The notes under the pieces: model-generated
Database searches by the model: none
The model's input: the letters and a program-made list of their open reading frames with translations, nothing else
Told to the model about the DNA's origin: nothing
Translations under genes and position numbers: made by a program
DNA from: an uncultured Serinicoccus sp.
GTDB taxonomy: Bacteria > Actinomycetota > Actinomycetes > Actinomycetales > Dermatophilaceae
Direction of reading: 5' to 3'
DNA: 64,000 nt
NCBI RefSeq assembly: GCF_947487915.1
Contig: NZ_CANKYH010000002.1
Location: 248,001 to 312,000, forward strand
In this document: in pieces, positions 51,339-60,083 of the stretch
How positions within the stretch are numbered: the stretch's first letter is position 1
Layout of the letters: each line of letters begins with the position of its first letter

Positions 51339-52688
51339 ATGCGTGTGAAGACGCACCTGAGGAGCGTGGCCGCCCTGTCGGCGCTGGCGATGCTCGCAGC
51401 CTGCGGTGGCGACACCGCCGACGAGACCGCGACCGAGGAGACCGCTGCGGAGGACACCGCCGCGGAGGACGAGGGGGACGGATCCTCCGACGAGTCGATG
51501 GAGACCGAGGAGGAGGCCGCCGGCGGCGACGGGAACACCTCCGACACCTTCACCTTCGGCTACGTGCTCCCCGAGACCGGCCAGCTGGCCTTCCTCGGCC
51601 CGCCCCAGATCGAGGCCCTGGGTCTCGCCATCGAGGACATCAACGCCGCCGGTGGCGTCCTCGGCCAGGAGGTGCCGGCCCCGGTGGCCGGTGACGAGGC
51701 GGGGCAGGAGGCTGCCGCGCAGCAGGCTGCGGACCGCATCCTGTCCGAGCAGCCCAGCGCCATCGTCGGCGCCGCCGCGTCCGGCATGTCCCTGGCCATC
51801 ATCGACCGGGTCACCGGCGCCAACGTCATGCAGTGCTCCGGCTCCAACACCGCCCCGACGTTCACCGACTACGAGGACGACGGGCTCTACATCCGTACCG
51901 CTCCGTCGGACGCGCTGCAGGGGCCGGTGCTCGCCAACACCATCGTCAACGACGGCTACAGCAACATCGCGATCGTCGCCCGGGCGGACGACTACGGCTC
52001 GGGCCTGGCCGAGGCCACCGCCACCGCGCTGGAGAACGCGGGAGCGACCGTGGCGCTCAACGAGACCTACGACCCGTTGGCCCGTGAGTTCAACGCGGTG
52101 GTGTCCTCGGTGGAGGCGGCCCAGCCGGATGCCGTGGTCGTCATCGCCTTCGAGGAGGGCGGCCAGATCCTCCAGGGCATGTTCGAGGCCGGCCTGACGC
52201 CGGACGCGGTCGGGGTCTACGGCGCCGACGGTCTGCGCTCCGCCGACCTCGGCAGCATCGTCAACGAGTCCGACCCGAGCGTCATCGCCGGGATGAAGGG
52301 CACGGCACCGGCCTCGGCCGACAACCCGGACTTCATCTCCCGGCTGCAGGAGTTCGCCCCCGACCTGGAGGAGACCCAGTTCGCGCCGCAGGTCTACGAC
52401 TGCGCCGTCACCATGGCGCTGGCGGCCGAGGTCGCCGGGTCGGTCAACGCCGCCGACTTCAAGGCGGAGGTCAACGGGGTGACGAGCGAGGGCACCGAGT
52501 GCACCTCCTACGAGGAGTGCCTGGGCCTGCTCGAGGACGGCGAGGACATCGACTACAACGGTGCCAGCGGTCCGCTGAACTTCACCGACGCCGGTGAGCC
52601 TGGTACCGCCACCATCGAGGTCTACGAGTTCGACGACGCGGGTGAGCTGCAGTCGCTCGAGACGGTCGAGGCCAACCCGGCCGAGTGA
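51339..52688 (+). CDS. livK: Branched-chain amino-acid ABC transporter substrate-binding lipoprotein
   Basis: This 449-residue periplasmic-binding-protein type I (LivJ/LivK) has a lipoprotein signal with lipobox LAAC (C22). A 50-residue acidic Thr/Glu/Asp-rich linker precedes the two-lobed ligand-binding domain (TFGYVLPETGQLAFLG onward; SDALQGPVLANTIVNDGYSNIAIV). Ligand is inferred from family. It is convergent with livFGMH rather than co-directional. A possible -10 TAGGGT lies at 51281-51286. The ATG has GAGAGG upstream. Confidence 0.9.
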   Translation: MRVKTHLRSVAALSALAMLAACGGDTADETATEETAAEDTAAEDEGDGSSDESMETEEEAAGGDGNTSDTFTFGYVLPETGQLAFLGPPQIEALGLAIEDINAAGGVLGQEVPAPVAGDEAGQEAAAQQAADRILSEQPSAIVGAAASGMSLAIIDRVTGANVMQCSGSNTAPTFTDYEDDGLYIRTAPSDALQGPVLANTIVNDGYSNIAIVARADDYGSGLAEATATALENAGATVALNETYDPLAREFNAVVSSVEAAQPDAVVVIAFEEGGQILQGMFEAGLTPDAVGVYGADGLRSADLGSIVNESDPSVIAGMKGTAPASADNPDFISRLQEFAPDLEETQFAPQVYDCAVTMALAAEVAGSVNAADFKAEVNGVTSEGTECTSYEECLGLLEDGEDIDYNGASGPLNFTDAGEPGTATIEVYEFDDAGELQSLETVEANPAE

Positions 52689-52693
52689 GCACC

Positions 52694-52725
52694 GTGGTGG
52701 CCGGGTGCACGCACCCGGCCACCAC
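52694..52725. terminator. Bidirectional terminator between livK and livF
   Basis: A perfect 14-bp stem (52694-52707 with 52712-52725) sits between converging livK and livF and begins six bases after the livK stop. Confidence 0.82.
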
Positions 52726-52743
52726 CGGCCTGCGTCGGCGGTC

Positions 52744-53553
52744 TCAGCCGTCGACGCGGGCCAGGGTGCCGAGATAGAGCTCGATGACCTTGGGGTCGCG
52801 GGCCAGCTCGGCACCCGTCCCCGTGTAGGCGTCCTGCCCCTGGTCGAGCACGTAGGCGCGGTCGGAGATGTCCAGGCACTGGCGGGCGTTCTGCTCCACC
52901 ATGAGCACCGACACCCCCGCCTCGTTGATGCGCGAGACGGCCTCGAACACCGAGTCCTGCATCAGGGGGGACAGCCCGGCCGACGGCTCGTCGAGGAAGA
53001 GGACGTGCGGGCCGGTCATGAGGGCCCGACCCATGGCGACCACCTGACGCTCTCCACCGGAGAGCGACCCGGCCCGCTGGGCCCGGCGGTCGGCGAGCAG
53101 GGGGTACAGGTCGCTCACCTCCCGGAAGCGCTCGGCATACTCCTTGGGCCTCAGGTAGAGACCCATCTGCAGGTTCTCCTCCACGGTGAGGGAGGGGAAG
53201 ACGTTGTTGTTCTGCGGCACGTAGCCCAGGCCGTCGGCGACCAGCTTGTGGGCCGGCCGACCGGTGATGTCCGTGCCCTGGAGCAGGACCTGGCCCGAGC
53301 GGACCGGGACGAGTCCGAACATCGCCTTGATGAGGGTGGACTTCCCGGCCCCGTTGGGGCCGATGATGCCGACCAGCTCCCCGGTCCGGACCTCGACGGT
53401 GCATCCCCGCAGGATGTCGACGTCGGGGGTGTACCCGGCGACGAGCTGCTCGGTCCACAGGACCCGCTCCCGACGCTCCGTGGGCACGTCCCCCTCCGGA
53501 CGCTGCCTGTGCGCGGGATCCTCCTGGTGCTCAGGTCGCACGTCCTCACTCAC
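52744..53553 (-). CDS. livF: LivF, branched-chain amino-acid ABC ATPase
   Basis: This 269-residue ATPase has Walker A GPNGAGKST, Q-loop YVPQNNNVFPSLTVEENL (typical of LivF), signature SLSGGERQVVAMGRALM and Walker B VLFLDEPSAGLSP. An extra 35-residue charged N-terminus precedes the core. The GTG start overlaps the livG stop. It is the last gene of the livH-livM-livG-livF operon and pairs with LivG to energise import. Confidence 0.93.
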   Translation of the reverse strand: MSEDVRPEHQEDPAHRQRPEGDVPTERRERVLWTEQLVAGYTPDVDILRGCTVEVRTGELVGIIGPNGAGKSTLIKAMFGLVPVRSGQVLLQGTDITGRPAHKLVADGLGYVPQNNNVFPSLTVEENLQMGLYLRPKEYAERFREVSDLYPLLADRRAQRAGSLSGGERQVVAMGRALMTGPHVLFLDEPSAGLSPLMQDSVFEAVSRINEAGVSVLMVEQNARQCLDISDRAYVLDQGQDAYTGTGAELARDPKVIELYLGTLARVDG

Positions 53554-54479
53554 GTCTGGTCCTCCTGGAGAGAGCGTTGGCTACCGAGGTAGGCGTCGAT
53601 GACGGCCGTGTCCCTGCGGATGTCGTCCGGCCGGCCCTCGGCGATGACCTTGCCCTGGGCGAAGCAGACCACCCAGTCGCTGATCGACATGATGACGTCC
53701 ATGTCGTGCTCGACGAGGACGATGGTCATCCCCTCGTCCCGCAAGGTCTCGATGTGGCCCAGGAGCGACTGGGTGAGGGCGGGGTTGACCCCGGCCATGG
53801 GCTCGTCGAGCAGGATCATGTCCGGCTGCACCATGAGGGCCCGCGCCATCTCGAGGAGCTTGCGCTGCCCCCCCGACATGGTCCCGGCGAACTCGTCCCG
53901 CATGTGGCTGAGGTTGAACCGGGCCAGCAGCTCCTCGGCCCGGTGGCGGATCCCGGCCTCCTGAGCGGCCCAGGCCGGGCGCAGCAGCGAGGCCAGCAGA
54001 CGCTCGCCGCGCTGCCCCGTGGCCCCCAGCATGAGGTTCTCCAGGCTGGTCAGCCGGGTCAGGGCCTTCGTCAGCTGGAAGGTCCGCACCATGCCGTGGC
54101 GGGCGATGCGGAAGGACGGGGCCCCGCTGATGTCCCTGCCGTCGAAGGACCAGCGGCCCGAGTTCGGCCTGTCGAACCCGGTGATGAGGTTGAAGAAGGT
54201 GGACTTGCCGGCACCGTTGGGACCGATGAGCGCGGTGATGGTGCCGCGCTGGATCTCCAGGTGCTCCACCTCGACCGCCCGGACACCGCCGAAATGCCGG
54301 GACATGTCGTCCGCCACCAGGATGGCGTCCGGCTTCGCGACGCCTGGGACGTTGGCGACCCCCGCGAGCGCCGCGGCCGCGCGCCGGGCGCCCACCGAGG
54401 GGGTGTCCTCGCGCTCCTGCTCCTGCTCGCGGACTGACTCGCGCTGGGCGAGGAGATCCTCGTGGCGGTCATCGGACAT
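53550..54479 (-). CDS. livG: LivG, branched-chain amino-acid ABC ATPase
   Basis: This 309-residue ATPase has Walker A GPNGAGKST, followed by FFNLITGFDRPNSG and RTFQLTKALTRLTSLENL, the LivG pattern. Signature MSGGQRKLLEMARALM and Walker B MILLDEPMAGVNP are also visible. A 55-residue charged, probably disordered N-terminus (DDRHEDLLAQRESVREQEQ) precedes the core, longer than usual. The ATG overlaps livM by eleven bases. Confidence 0.93.
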   Translation of the reverse strand: MSDDRHEDLLAQRESVREQEQEREDTPSVGARRAAAALAGVANVPGVAKPDAILVADDMSRHFGGVRAVEVEHLEIQRGTITALIGPNGAGKSTFFNLITGFDRPNSGRWSFDGRDISGAPSFRIARHGMVRTFQLTKALTRLTSLENLMLGATGQRGERLLASLLRPAWAAQEAGIRHRAEELLARFNLSHMRDEFAGTMSGGQRKLLEMARALMVQPDMILLDEPMAGVNPALTQSLLGHIETLRDEGMTIVLVEHDMDVIMSISDWVVCFAQGKVIAEGRPDDIRRDTAVIDAYLGSQRSLQEDQT

Positions 54480-55458
54480 CGAGACGCAGCTCCTTCTGGT
54501 TGCCGATGAGCCCGGCGGGCCGGAACACCATGAGGAGCATGAGCCCCAGGCCGACCGCGGCGAAACGGACGGCACCGATGTCGCTGGGGGCGAGCAGGCC
54601 GCCCGGGATCCAGCCGGCCGACATGGCGCCGCGGAGGAAGGCGTCGAGGAAGGTGAGCAGGAACCAGAAGACGATCGAGCCCAGGATCGGGCCGAGGACC
54701 CGGCTCGCCCCGCCCAGGATCATGATGGTCCACAGGTAGAACGTGATGATGGGGATGAAGGCGTCGGGCGTGATGGCCTGGCTGTTGATCGCCAGCAACG
54801 ACCCCGCCAGCGCCCCGAGCACGCCGCCGAGGACGAGGGCCTGCATCTTGTAGGCGAAGACGTTCTTGCCCAGGCTTCGGGCGGCGTCCTCGTCCTCCCG
54901 GACCGCGCGCAGCACCCGGCCCCACGGGCTGTGGACGAGCAGCCAGACCAGCCCGGCCGCGAGGAAGGTGATGCCCCAGGCCACGGTCATGAGCCACAGG
55001 GCTCGCTCGCTGAAGCGCAACGGCCCCAGCTCCAGCGGAGCCGTGTAGGGGTTGACGGCGTAGAACTCGCCGGCGAACTGCACGAGCCCGAAGACGCCGC
55101 CGGTGACGGGCTCGGCGAAGGAGGAGCGGTAGAGGTAGCGCAGGACCTCGGCCGCGGCGATGGTGGCGATGGCCAGGTAGTCGCCCCGCAGCCGCAGCGT
55201 GGGGATCCCGAGGATGAGCGCCAGGACGACGGCGCAGGCCATGCCGACGAGGACCCCGACCCACAGGGGCGCGTCGAAGGACAGCACCGAGATGGCCGTG
55301 CCGTAGGCACCGACCAGCATGAAGCCGACCTGGCCGAAGTTGAGCAGGCCGGTGTAGCCGAAGTGGATGTTGAGCCCGATCGCGGCCAGGGCGTAGATCG
55401 CGGCCTCGGGGCCGAGTGCGCCGCGGACCGCGACGGAGAGCACTGCCAGGACGTCCAT
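54469..55458 (-). CDS. livM: LivM, branched-chain amino-acid ABC permease
   Basis: This 329-residue permease has about ten hydrophobic helices. The family landmarks GYTGLLNFGQVGFMLVGAYG near the N-terminus, GIPTLRLRGDYLAIATIAAAE, and the EAA-like HSPWGRVLRAVREDEDAARSLG loop are all visible. The ATG has GAGGAGAGG upstream and lies eleven bases after livH. It forms the membrane channel with LivH. Confidence 0.93.
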   Translation of the reverse strand: MDVLAVLSVAVRGALGPEAAIYALAAIGLNIHFGYTGLLNFGQVGFMLVGAYGTAISVLSFDAPLWVGVLVGMACAVVLALILGIPTLRLRGDYLAIATIAAAEVLRYLYRSSFAEPVTGGVFGLVQFAGEFYAVNPYTAPLELGPLRFSERALWLMTVAWGITFLAAGLVWLLVHSPWGRVLRAVREDEDAARSLGKNVFAYKMQALVLGGVLGALAGSLLAINSQAITPDAFIPIITFYLWTIMILGGASRVLGPILGSIVFWFLLTFLDAFLRGAMSAGWIPGGLLAPSDIGAVRFAAVGLGLMLLMVFRPAGLIGNQKELRLDVR

Positions 55459-55469
55459 CGTTCCTCTCC

Positions 55470-56789
55470 TCAGCCGACCCGCTCGCGACGGCCCAGGATG
55501 CCCTGCGGCCGGACGAGGAGGACGATGATCATGACGAGCAGCGCCCACATGTAGGCCAGCGAAGCCGGGAACCAGAGGGTGGACAGCTGCGAGACCAGGC
55601 CGATGATGAGCGAGCCCAACATGGCTCCGTAGGCGCTGCCCAGCCCGCCCAGGATGACCCCGGCGAACATCAGCAGCAGCAGCTCGAAGCCCATCTCGCT
55701 GTAGATCGCCTGGGTGAGGCCGAAGAAGACGCCCCCGATGGCCGCCAGGGCACCCCCGAGCAACCAGACCACCAGGATGACCCGCTGGACGTCGATGCCG
55801 GACGCCTCGGCCAGGTCCTTGTTGTCGTTGACGGCCCGCATCGCCGTCCCGATCCTGGTCCGCTGCAGCATGACGGCCACACCGATCATGATGGCGAACG
55901 CCAGCACGGTGATGACGAGGTCGCGAGGGGTGATCCGCACCGGTCCGAGGGTCCACGAGGCCTGCAGCGAGAACTCGTCGTACTGCTGGCGTCGGGAGCC
56001 GAAGACGATGAGGATGAGGTGGCGCAGCAGCAGCGAGAGCCCGATGGCCACGATGAACATCTGGATCAGCCCGGCTCCACGGCGACGCAGCGGGCGCCAG
56101 AGCCCCACCTCGACGCCGCCGGCGACCGCTCCCCCGACCGCCATGGCCAGCACCGCCGCCAGCACGATGGGCAGGTTGCCCGGGGCGGTGCTGAGGAAGT
56201 ATGCCGTGACGGCACCGATGGTGACGAACTCGCCGTGCGCGAAGTTGATGAGCTTGGTGGTGCCGAAGACCAGGGACAGCCCCACCGCGGTGATCGCGAT
56301 GATCGCCCCGAACTTGATGCCGTCCACGACGAGCTGCAGCACCCGGGCCACCGGGATGGCCGCGCCGCCCTCCTCGACCTCGCCGGTCCCCAGCTGGAAG
56401 ATGACGCCCTGGGCGGCCCCGGGGCGGACGGTCACGCCGTCCAGGACCTCGCCGCCCTCGGCCTGCGGGGCCACGCCCTCGGGCAGCCCGGACACGTCCA
56501 GGGTCACGGTGTAGGTGCCGGGTCCGGGCAGCGGGACGGCCCAGGAGCCCTCGGCGTCGGTCACGGCCGAGCCGATCTCCTGACCGTCCTGGGTGACCGT
56601 GATGGTGATGCCCTCGAGCGGCTCGCGGTCAGGGTCCCGCAGGGTGCCCTGGACCGTCTCGGCGGCCTCCTCCGAGGCCCCCGCGGACGTCGGGGGCGAC
56701 ACGGTGGGCGTGGCGGCGCCGGCCGGGGCCACCAGCAGCAGCATCCCCAGCAGAACGGCAGCGATCGCTGCCCACAGGCGGGCGGTCAC
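55470..56789 (-). CDS. livH: LivH permease with N-terminal extracellular Ig-like domain
   Basis: This 439-residue protein is well above the roughly 290-310 of ordinary LivH. Residues 1-26 are a signal peptide ending PAGAA. Residues 44-132 form a carboxypeptidase-regulatory/SdrD-like beta-sandwich (VQGTLRDPDREPLEGITITV, DAEGSWAVPLPGPGTYTV). From about residue 145 the normal LivH core follows (VFGTTKLINFAHGEFVTIGAV; TRIGTAMRAVNDNKDLAEASG). The GTG start with AAGGAG is well placed, and the signal peptide would be pointless without the fused domain, so the fusion is likely real. First gene of livHMGF, downstream of polA. Confidence 0.92.
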   Translation of the reverse strand: MTARLWAAIAAVLLGMLLLVAPAGAATPTVSPPTSAGASEEAAETVQGTLRDPDREPLEGITITVTQDGQEIGSAVTDAEGSWAVPLPGPGTYTVTLDVSGLPEGVAPQAEGGEVLDGVTVRPGAAQGVIFQLGTGEVEEGGAAIPVARVLQLVVDGIKFGAIIAITAVGLSLVFGTTKLINFAHGEFVTIGAVTAYFLSTAPGNLPIVLAAVLAMAVGGAVAGGVEVGLWRPLRRRGAGLIQMFIVAIGLSLLLRHLILIVFGSRRQQYDEFSLQASWTLGPVRITPRDLVITVLAFAIMIGVAVMLQRTRIGTAMRAVNDNKDLAEASGIDVQRVILVVWLLGGALAAIGGVFFGLTQAIYSEMGFELLLLMFAGVILGGLGSAYGAMLGSLIIGLVSQLSTLWFPASLAYMWALLVMIIVLLVRPQGILGRRERVG

Positions 56790-56836
56790 GGGATCTCCTT
56801 CGATGCGGACACCGGGAGTAAAGCACACGTCAGGCC

Positions 56837-56851
56837 CCCTGCCTAGCAGGG
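56837..56851 (-). terminator. Possible polA terminator hairpin
   Basis: CCCTGC-CTA-GCAGGG (6 bp, extendable with a bulge by GG/CC) lies 50 bases after the polA stop codon and before livH. It is modest in strength. Confidence 0.4.
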
Positions 56852-56900
56852 CCTGGTGCGGGTCGGCGCAGGTGGCCGCGGGCCCCCGCCGCAGGTCACC

Positions 56901-59621
56901 TCAGTGGGCCGCCTCGTGCCAGCTGTGCCCGAGCCCCACGCTGACGTCCAGGGGCACCGACAGCTCGGCGGCGGCGCCCATCTGCTCCCGCACGAGCGTC
57001 TCGACCCGCGTCTCCTCTCCGGCGGCGACCTCGAGGACCAGCTCGTCGTGGACCTGCAGCAGCATCCGGGTGGCCAGACCGGCCTCCCGCAGCGCAGCCT
57101 CGGTCCGCAGCATCGCGACCTTGATGATGTCGGCGGCCGACCCCTGGATGGGGGCGTTGAGGGCCATCCGCTCGGCCATCTCACGCCGCTGCCGGTTGTC
57201 GCTGGTGAGGTCGTGCAGGTGGCGACGGCGGCCCAGGATGGTCTCGGTGAAGCCGGTCCGCCGTGCCTCGGAGACGACGTCGCGCAGGTAGTCGCGCACG
57301 CCCCCGAACCGCTCGAAGTACTCCTCCATGAGCTCCTTCGCCTCGGCGGTGGAGATGCCCAGCTGCTTGGACAGGCCGAAGGCGGACAGCCCGTAGGCGA
57401 GGCCGTAGCTCATCGCCTTGACCTTGGAGCGCATCTCGGGCGTCACGTCGGCCTGGTCGACCCCGAAGACCCGGGAGCCGACGAAGCGGTGGAGGTCCTC
57501 GCCGGCCCGGAAGGCCTCGATGAGCCCGTCGTCGCCGGACAGGTGCGCCATGATGCGCATCTCGATCTGGCTGTAGTCGGCGGACATGAGCGTGGCGTAG
57601 CGGGTCCCGGAGGAGAGGTCGGAGCCGACCACGAACATCTCGCGGATCCGCCGGCCGGCAGCCGTCCGGATGGGGATGTTCTGGAGGTTCGGCTCCGTCG
57701 AGCTCAGACGTCCCGTGGCGGCGATGGTCTGCTGGAAGGTCGTGTGGATCCGGCCGTCGTCGGCGACCGCCTTGATGAGGCCCTCGGTGGTGACCCGCAG
57801 CCGGGTGACGTCCCGGTGTCGGAGCAGGGCCTCGAGGAAGGGGTGCTCGGTCTGGGCGTAGAGCCCCGCGAGGGCGTCGGCGTCGGTCGTGTAGCCGGTC
57901 TTCGTCCGACGCGTCTTGGGCAACGCGAGCCGGTCGAAGAGCACGGTCTGCAGCTGCTTGGGGGACCCGAGGTTCACGGTGTCGTCCTCGATCGCCGTCC
58001 AGGCGTCCTGCTCTGCCTGGGCGACGCCGTCGGCGAACTCCCGCTCCAGGGTCTTCAGGGCGTCGAGGTCGACCGCGATACCCGCACGCTCCATCCGGCG
58101 CAGCACCCCCACGAGCGGGAGCTCCACCTCGCGGAGCAGGTGCTGCTCCTCCTCGTCCGCGAGCTCGGTGTCGAGCGCATCGGCGAGGTCGTGCACGGCG
58201 CGCGCGTGCACCATGGCCGAGCGCGCCGCGGCCGAGCGGGCGTCCTGCTGCCCGTCGTCGAACCCGAGGTCCAGCTCGCCCTGCGAGACCGCGTCGGCGG
58301 CGTCGCCACCGTCGAGCCGCAGCTCGCGACGCAGGTAGCGCAGGGCGAGGTCGGCCAGGTCGTAGGAGCGCTGGTCCGGGCGGGCGAGGTAGGCCGCGAG
58401 GGCGGTGTCGCTCACGATCCCCTCGACGGGCAGGCCGACGGCCTCCAGCGAGGCGACCTGCTCCTTGGCCCCGTGCAGCGCCTTGGGTCGGGACCCGTCC
58501 GCCAGCCACGCCACCAGCGCGCCCTCGTCCTCCGGCTCCAGCTCGACGAGGCGGAGGTATGCCGCGTCCTCGGCGCCGGCGAGGGCCAGCCCGGTGGCCT
58601 CCCCGGGGCCCGCGGCGGTCCGTGGCTCGGCGTCGACGACCAGGGCCACCCGTCCCTGCGTGGCGTGCTCCTCGAGCCAGGCGGCGACGGCACCGGGCGC
58701 CAGGAGGGTCCCGGCGACCTCGATGCCATCCTCGGCCTCGGTCTCGGCCGACTCCAGGGTGCTGAAGAGCCGGTCCCTCAGGACACGGAACTCGAGCCCG
58801 TCGAAGACGCGGTGCACCTCTTCGCGGTCCCACCCCCTGGCCTCGAGGTCCTCGACGCCGACCTCGAGCGGCACGTCGCCCACGAGCTGGTTGAGCCGGC
58901 GGTTGCGCAGCACCTGGTCCAGGTGGTCGCGCAGCGCCTGCCCGGCCTTGCCCTTCAGCTGGTCGGCGGCGCTGACGACGCCGGACAGGTCGCCGTGCGC
59001 GGCCAGCCACTTCGCCGCGGTCTTGGGCCCCACCCCCGGGACGCCGGGCAGGTTGTCCGAGCTCTCCCCCACCATGGCGGCGAGGTCGCTGTAGCGCTCG
59101 GGGCGCACGCCGTACTTCTCCTCGACCTTCTCGGGGGTCATCCGCCAGGTCTCGGAGACCCCTCGGACCGGGTAGAGCAGCAGCGTCCGGTCATCGACGA
59201 GCTGGAAGGCGTCGCGGTCGCCCGAGAGGATGAGCACCTCCATGCCCTGGGAGCGGGCCTGCCCGGTGAGGGTGGCGATGATGTCGTCGGCCTCGTAGCC
59301 GTCGACCTCGACGTGGGTGATGCGCAGGGCGTCGAGCACCTGCTTGATGAGGTCGACCTGCCCGACGAACTCGCTCGGGGTCGCCGAGCGTCCCGCCTTG
59401 TACTCGGCGTACTCCTGCGTCCGGAAAGTCTGCCGGGACACGTCGAAGGCGACGGCGAGATGGGTCGGCGCCTCGTCGCGCAGCACGTTGATGAGCATCG
59501 AGGTGAAGCCGTAGACCGCGTTGGTGCTCTGCCCCGTCGTGGTGGAGAAGTTCTCCACGGGCAGGGCGAAGAAGGCGCGGTAGGCCAGGGAATGTCCATC
59601 CAGCAGCAGCAAACGACTCAC
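56901..59621 (-). CDS. polA: DNA polymerase I
   Basis: This 906-residue protein has three regions: a 5'-3' exonuclease (LLLDGHSLAYRAFFALP through PGVPGVGPKTAAKWL, residues 1-290), a degenerate 3'-5' exonuclease-like region (about 300-480), and a family A polymerase. The polymerase motifs are A SADYSQIEMRIMAHLSG, B KVKAMSYGLAYGLSAFGL and C QVHDELVLEV. In the middle region the aspartates of proofreading motifs II and III are not recognisable, as in Taq and other actinobacterial PolA, so no proofreading is expected. The GTG start has no Shine-Dalgarno, but a -10 TAGGCT lies six bases upstream. It fills gaps after UvrABC excision. Confidence 0.96.
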   Translation of the reverse strand: MSRLLLLDGHSLAYRAFFALPVENFSTTTGQSTNAVYGFTSMLINVLRDEAPTHLAVAFDVSRQTFRTQEYAEYKAGRSATPSEFVGQVDLIKQVLDALRITHVEVDGYEADDIIATLTGQARSQGMEVLILSGDRDAFQLVDDRTLLLYPVRGVSETWRMTPEKVEEKYGVRPERYSDLAAMVGESSDNLPGVPGVGPKTAAKWLAAHGDLSGVVSAADQLKGKAGQALRDHLDQVLRNRRLNQLVGDVPLEVGVEDLEARGWDREEVHRVFDGLEFRVLRDRLFSTLESAETEAEDGIEVAGTLLAPGAVAAWLEEHATQGRVALVVDAEPRTAAGPGEATGLALAGAEDAAYLRLVELEPEDEGALVAWLADGSRPKALHGAKEQVASLEAVGLPVEGIVSDTALAAYLARPDQRSYDLADLALRYLRRELRLDGGDAADAVSQGELDLGFDDGQQDARSAAARSAMVHARAVHDLADALDTELADEEEQHLLREVELPLVGVLRRMERAGIAVDLDALKTLEREFADGVAQAEQDAWTAIEDDTVNLGSPKQLQTVLFDRLALPKTRRTKTGYTTDADALAGLYAQTEHPFLEALLRHRDVTRLRVTTEGLIKAVADDGRIHTTFQQTIAATGRLSSTEPNLQNIPIRTAAGRRIREMFVVGSDLSSGTRYATLMSADYSQIEMRIMAHLSGDDGLIEAFRAGEDLHRFVGSRVFGVDQADVTPEMRSKVKAMSYGLAYGLSAFGLSKQLGISTAEAKELMEEYFERFGGVRDYLRDVVSEARRTGFTETILGRRRHLHDLTSDNRQRREMAERMALNAPIQGSAADIIKVAMLRTEAALREAGLATRMLLQVHDELVLEVAAGEETRVETLVREQMGAAAELSVPLDVSVGLGHSWHEAAH

Positions 59622-59650
59622 GGTGGCAGCCTATGTCCCATGACCGACAA
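59622..59650 (-). promoter_or_regulatory. PafBC-type DNA-damage promoter of polA
   Basis: Read toward polA: TTGTCGGTC (8 of 9 matches to TTGTCRGTG), eight bases, TAGGCT (59628-59633), six bases, GTG. The distal part overlaps the first codons of the divergent thioesterase gene. Confidence 0.7.
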
Positions 59651-60074
59651 CACCACCCCGAGCCCCCCGACCCCGACCCCGAGCGACGACCGCGAGCGGG
59701 GCGCCCTGGCCAGCCGCATGGGGATCCACCTGCAAGAGCTCTCCGCCGAGCGGACCGTCGCGACGATGCCGGTGGAGGGGAACACCCAGCCGTACGGCCT
59801 GCTGCACGGGGGCGCGTCGGCGGCGCTGGCCGAGACCGTCGGGTCGGTCGCGGCGGCGTTGCACGCAGGAGAGCGGCGCATCGCCGTGGGCGTCGATCTC
59901 AGCGCGACGCACCACCGGCCCGTTCGGGAGGGCGAGGTGACCGCCGTCGCGACCCCGCTCTCCCTCGGCCGCACGGTCGCGAGCTACGACATCACGATCA
60001 CCGACGACCGCGGGCGCCGGGTCTGCACCGCCCGGCTGACGTGCGCGCTGCGCGACCGGCCGGACCCGCGGTGA
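59640..60074 (+). CDS. PaaI-family hotdog thioesterase
   Basis: This 144-residue single hotdog-fold protein has the PaaI-type signature NTQPYGLLHGGASAALAETVGS (HGG with downstream acidic residue). The substrate end is VDLSATHHRPVREGEV. It likely hydrolyses an acyl-CoA, possibly a hydroxybenzoyl- or menaquinone-pathway DHNA-CoA type. The N-terminal 18 residues are Pro/Thr-rich. Only 18 bases separate its ATG from the polA start, and it lacks a clear ribosome binding site. Convergent with the ANTAR regulator. Confidence 0.87.
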   Translation: MTDNTTPSPPTPTPSDDRERGALASRMGIHLQELSAERTVATMPVEGNTQPYGLLHGGASAALAETVGSVAAALHAGERRIAVGVDLSATHHRPVREGEVTAVATPLSLGRTVASYDITITDDRGRRVCTARLTCALRDRPDPR

Positions 60075-60083
60075 GGAGGAGGG

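Noticed and set aside
56901-59621. polA as a proofreading enzyme because VVDAEP resembles an exonuclease DxE motif
   Set aside because: The aspartates of motifs II and III are missing in the same region, so the match is isolated.
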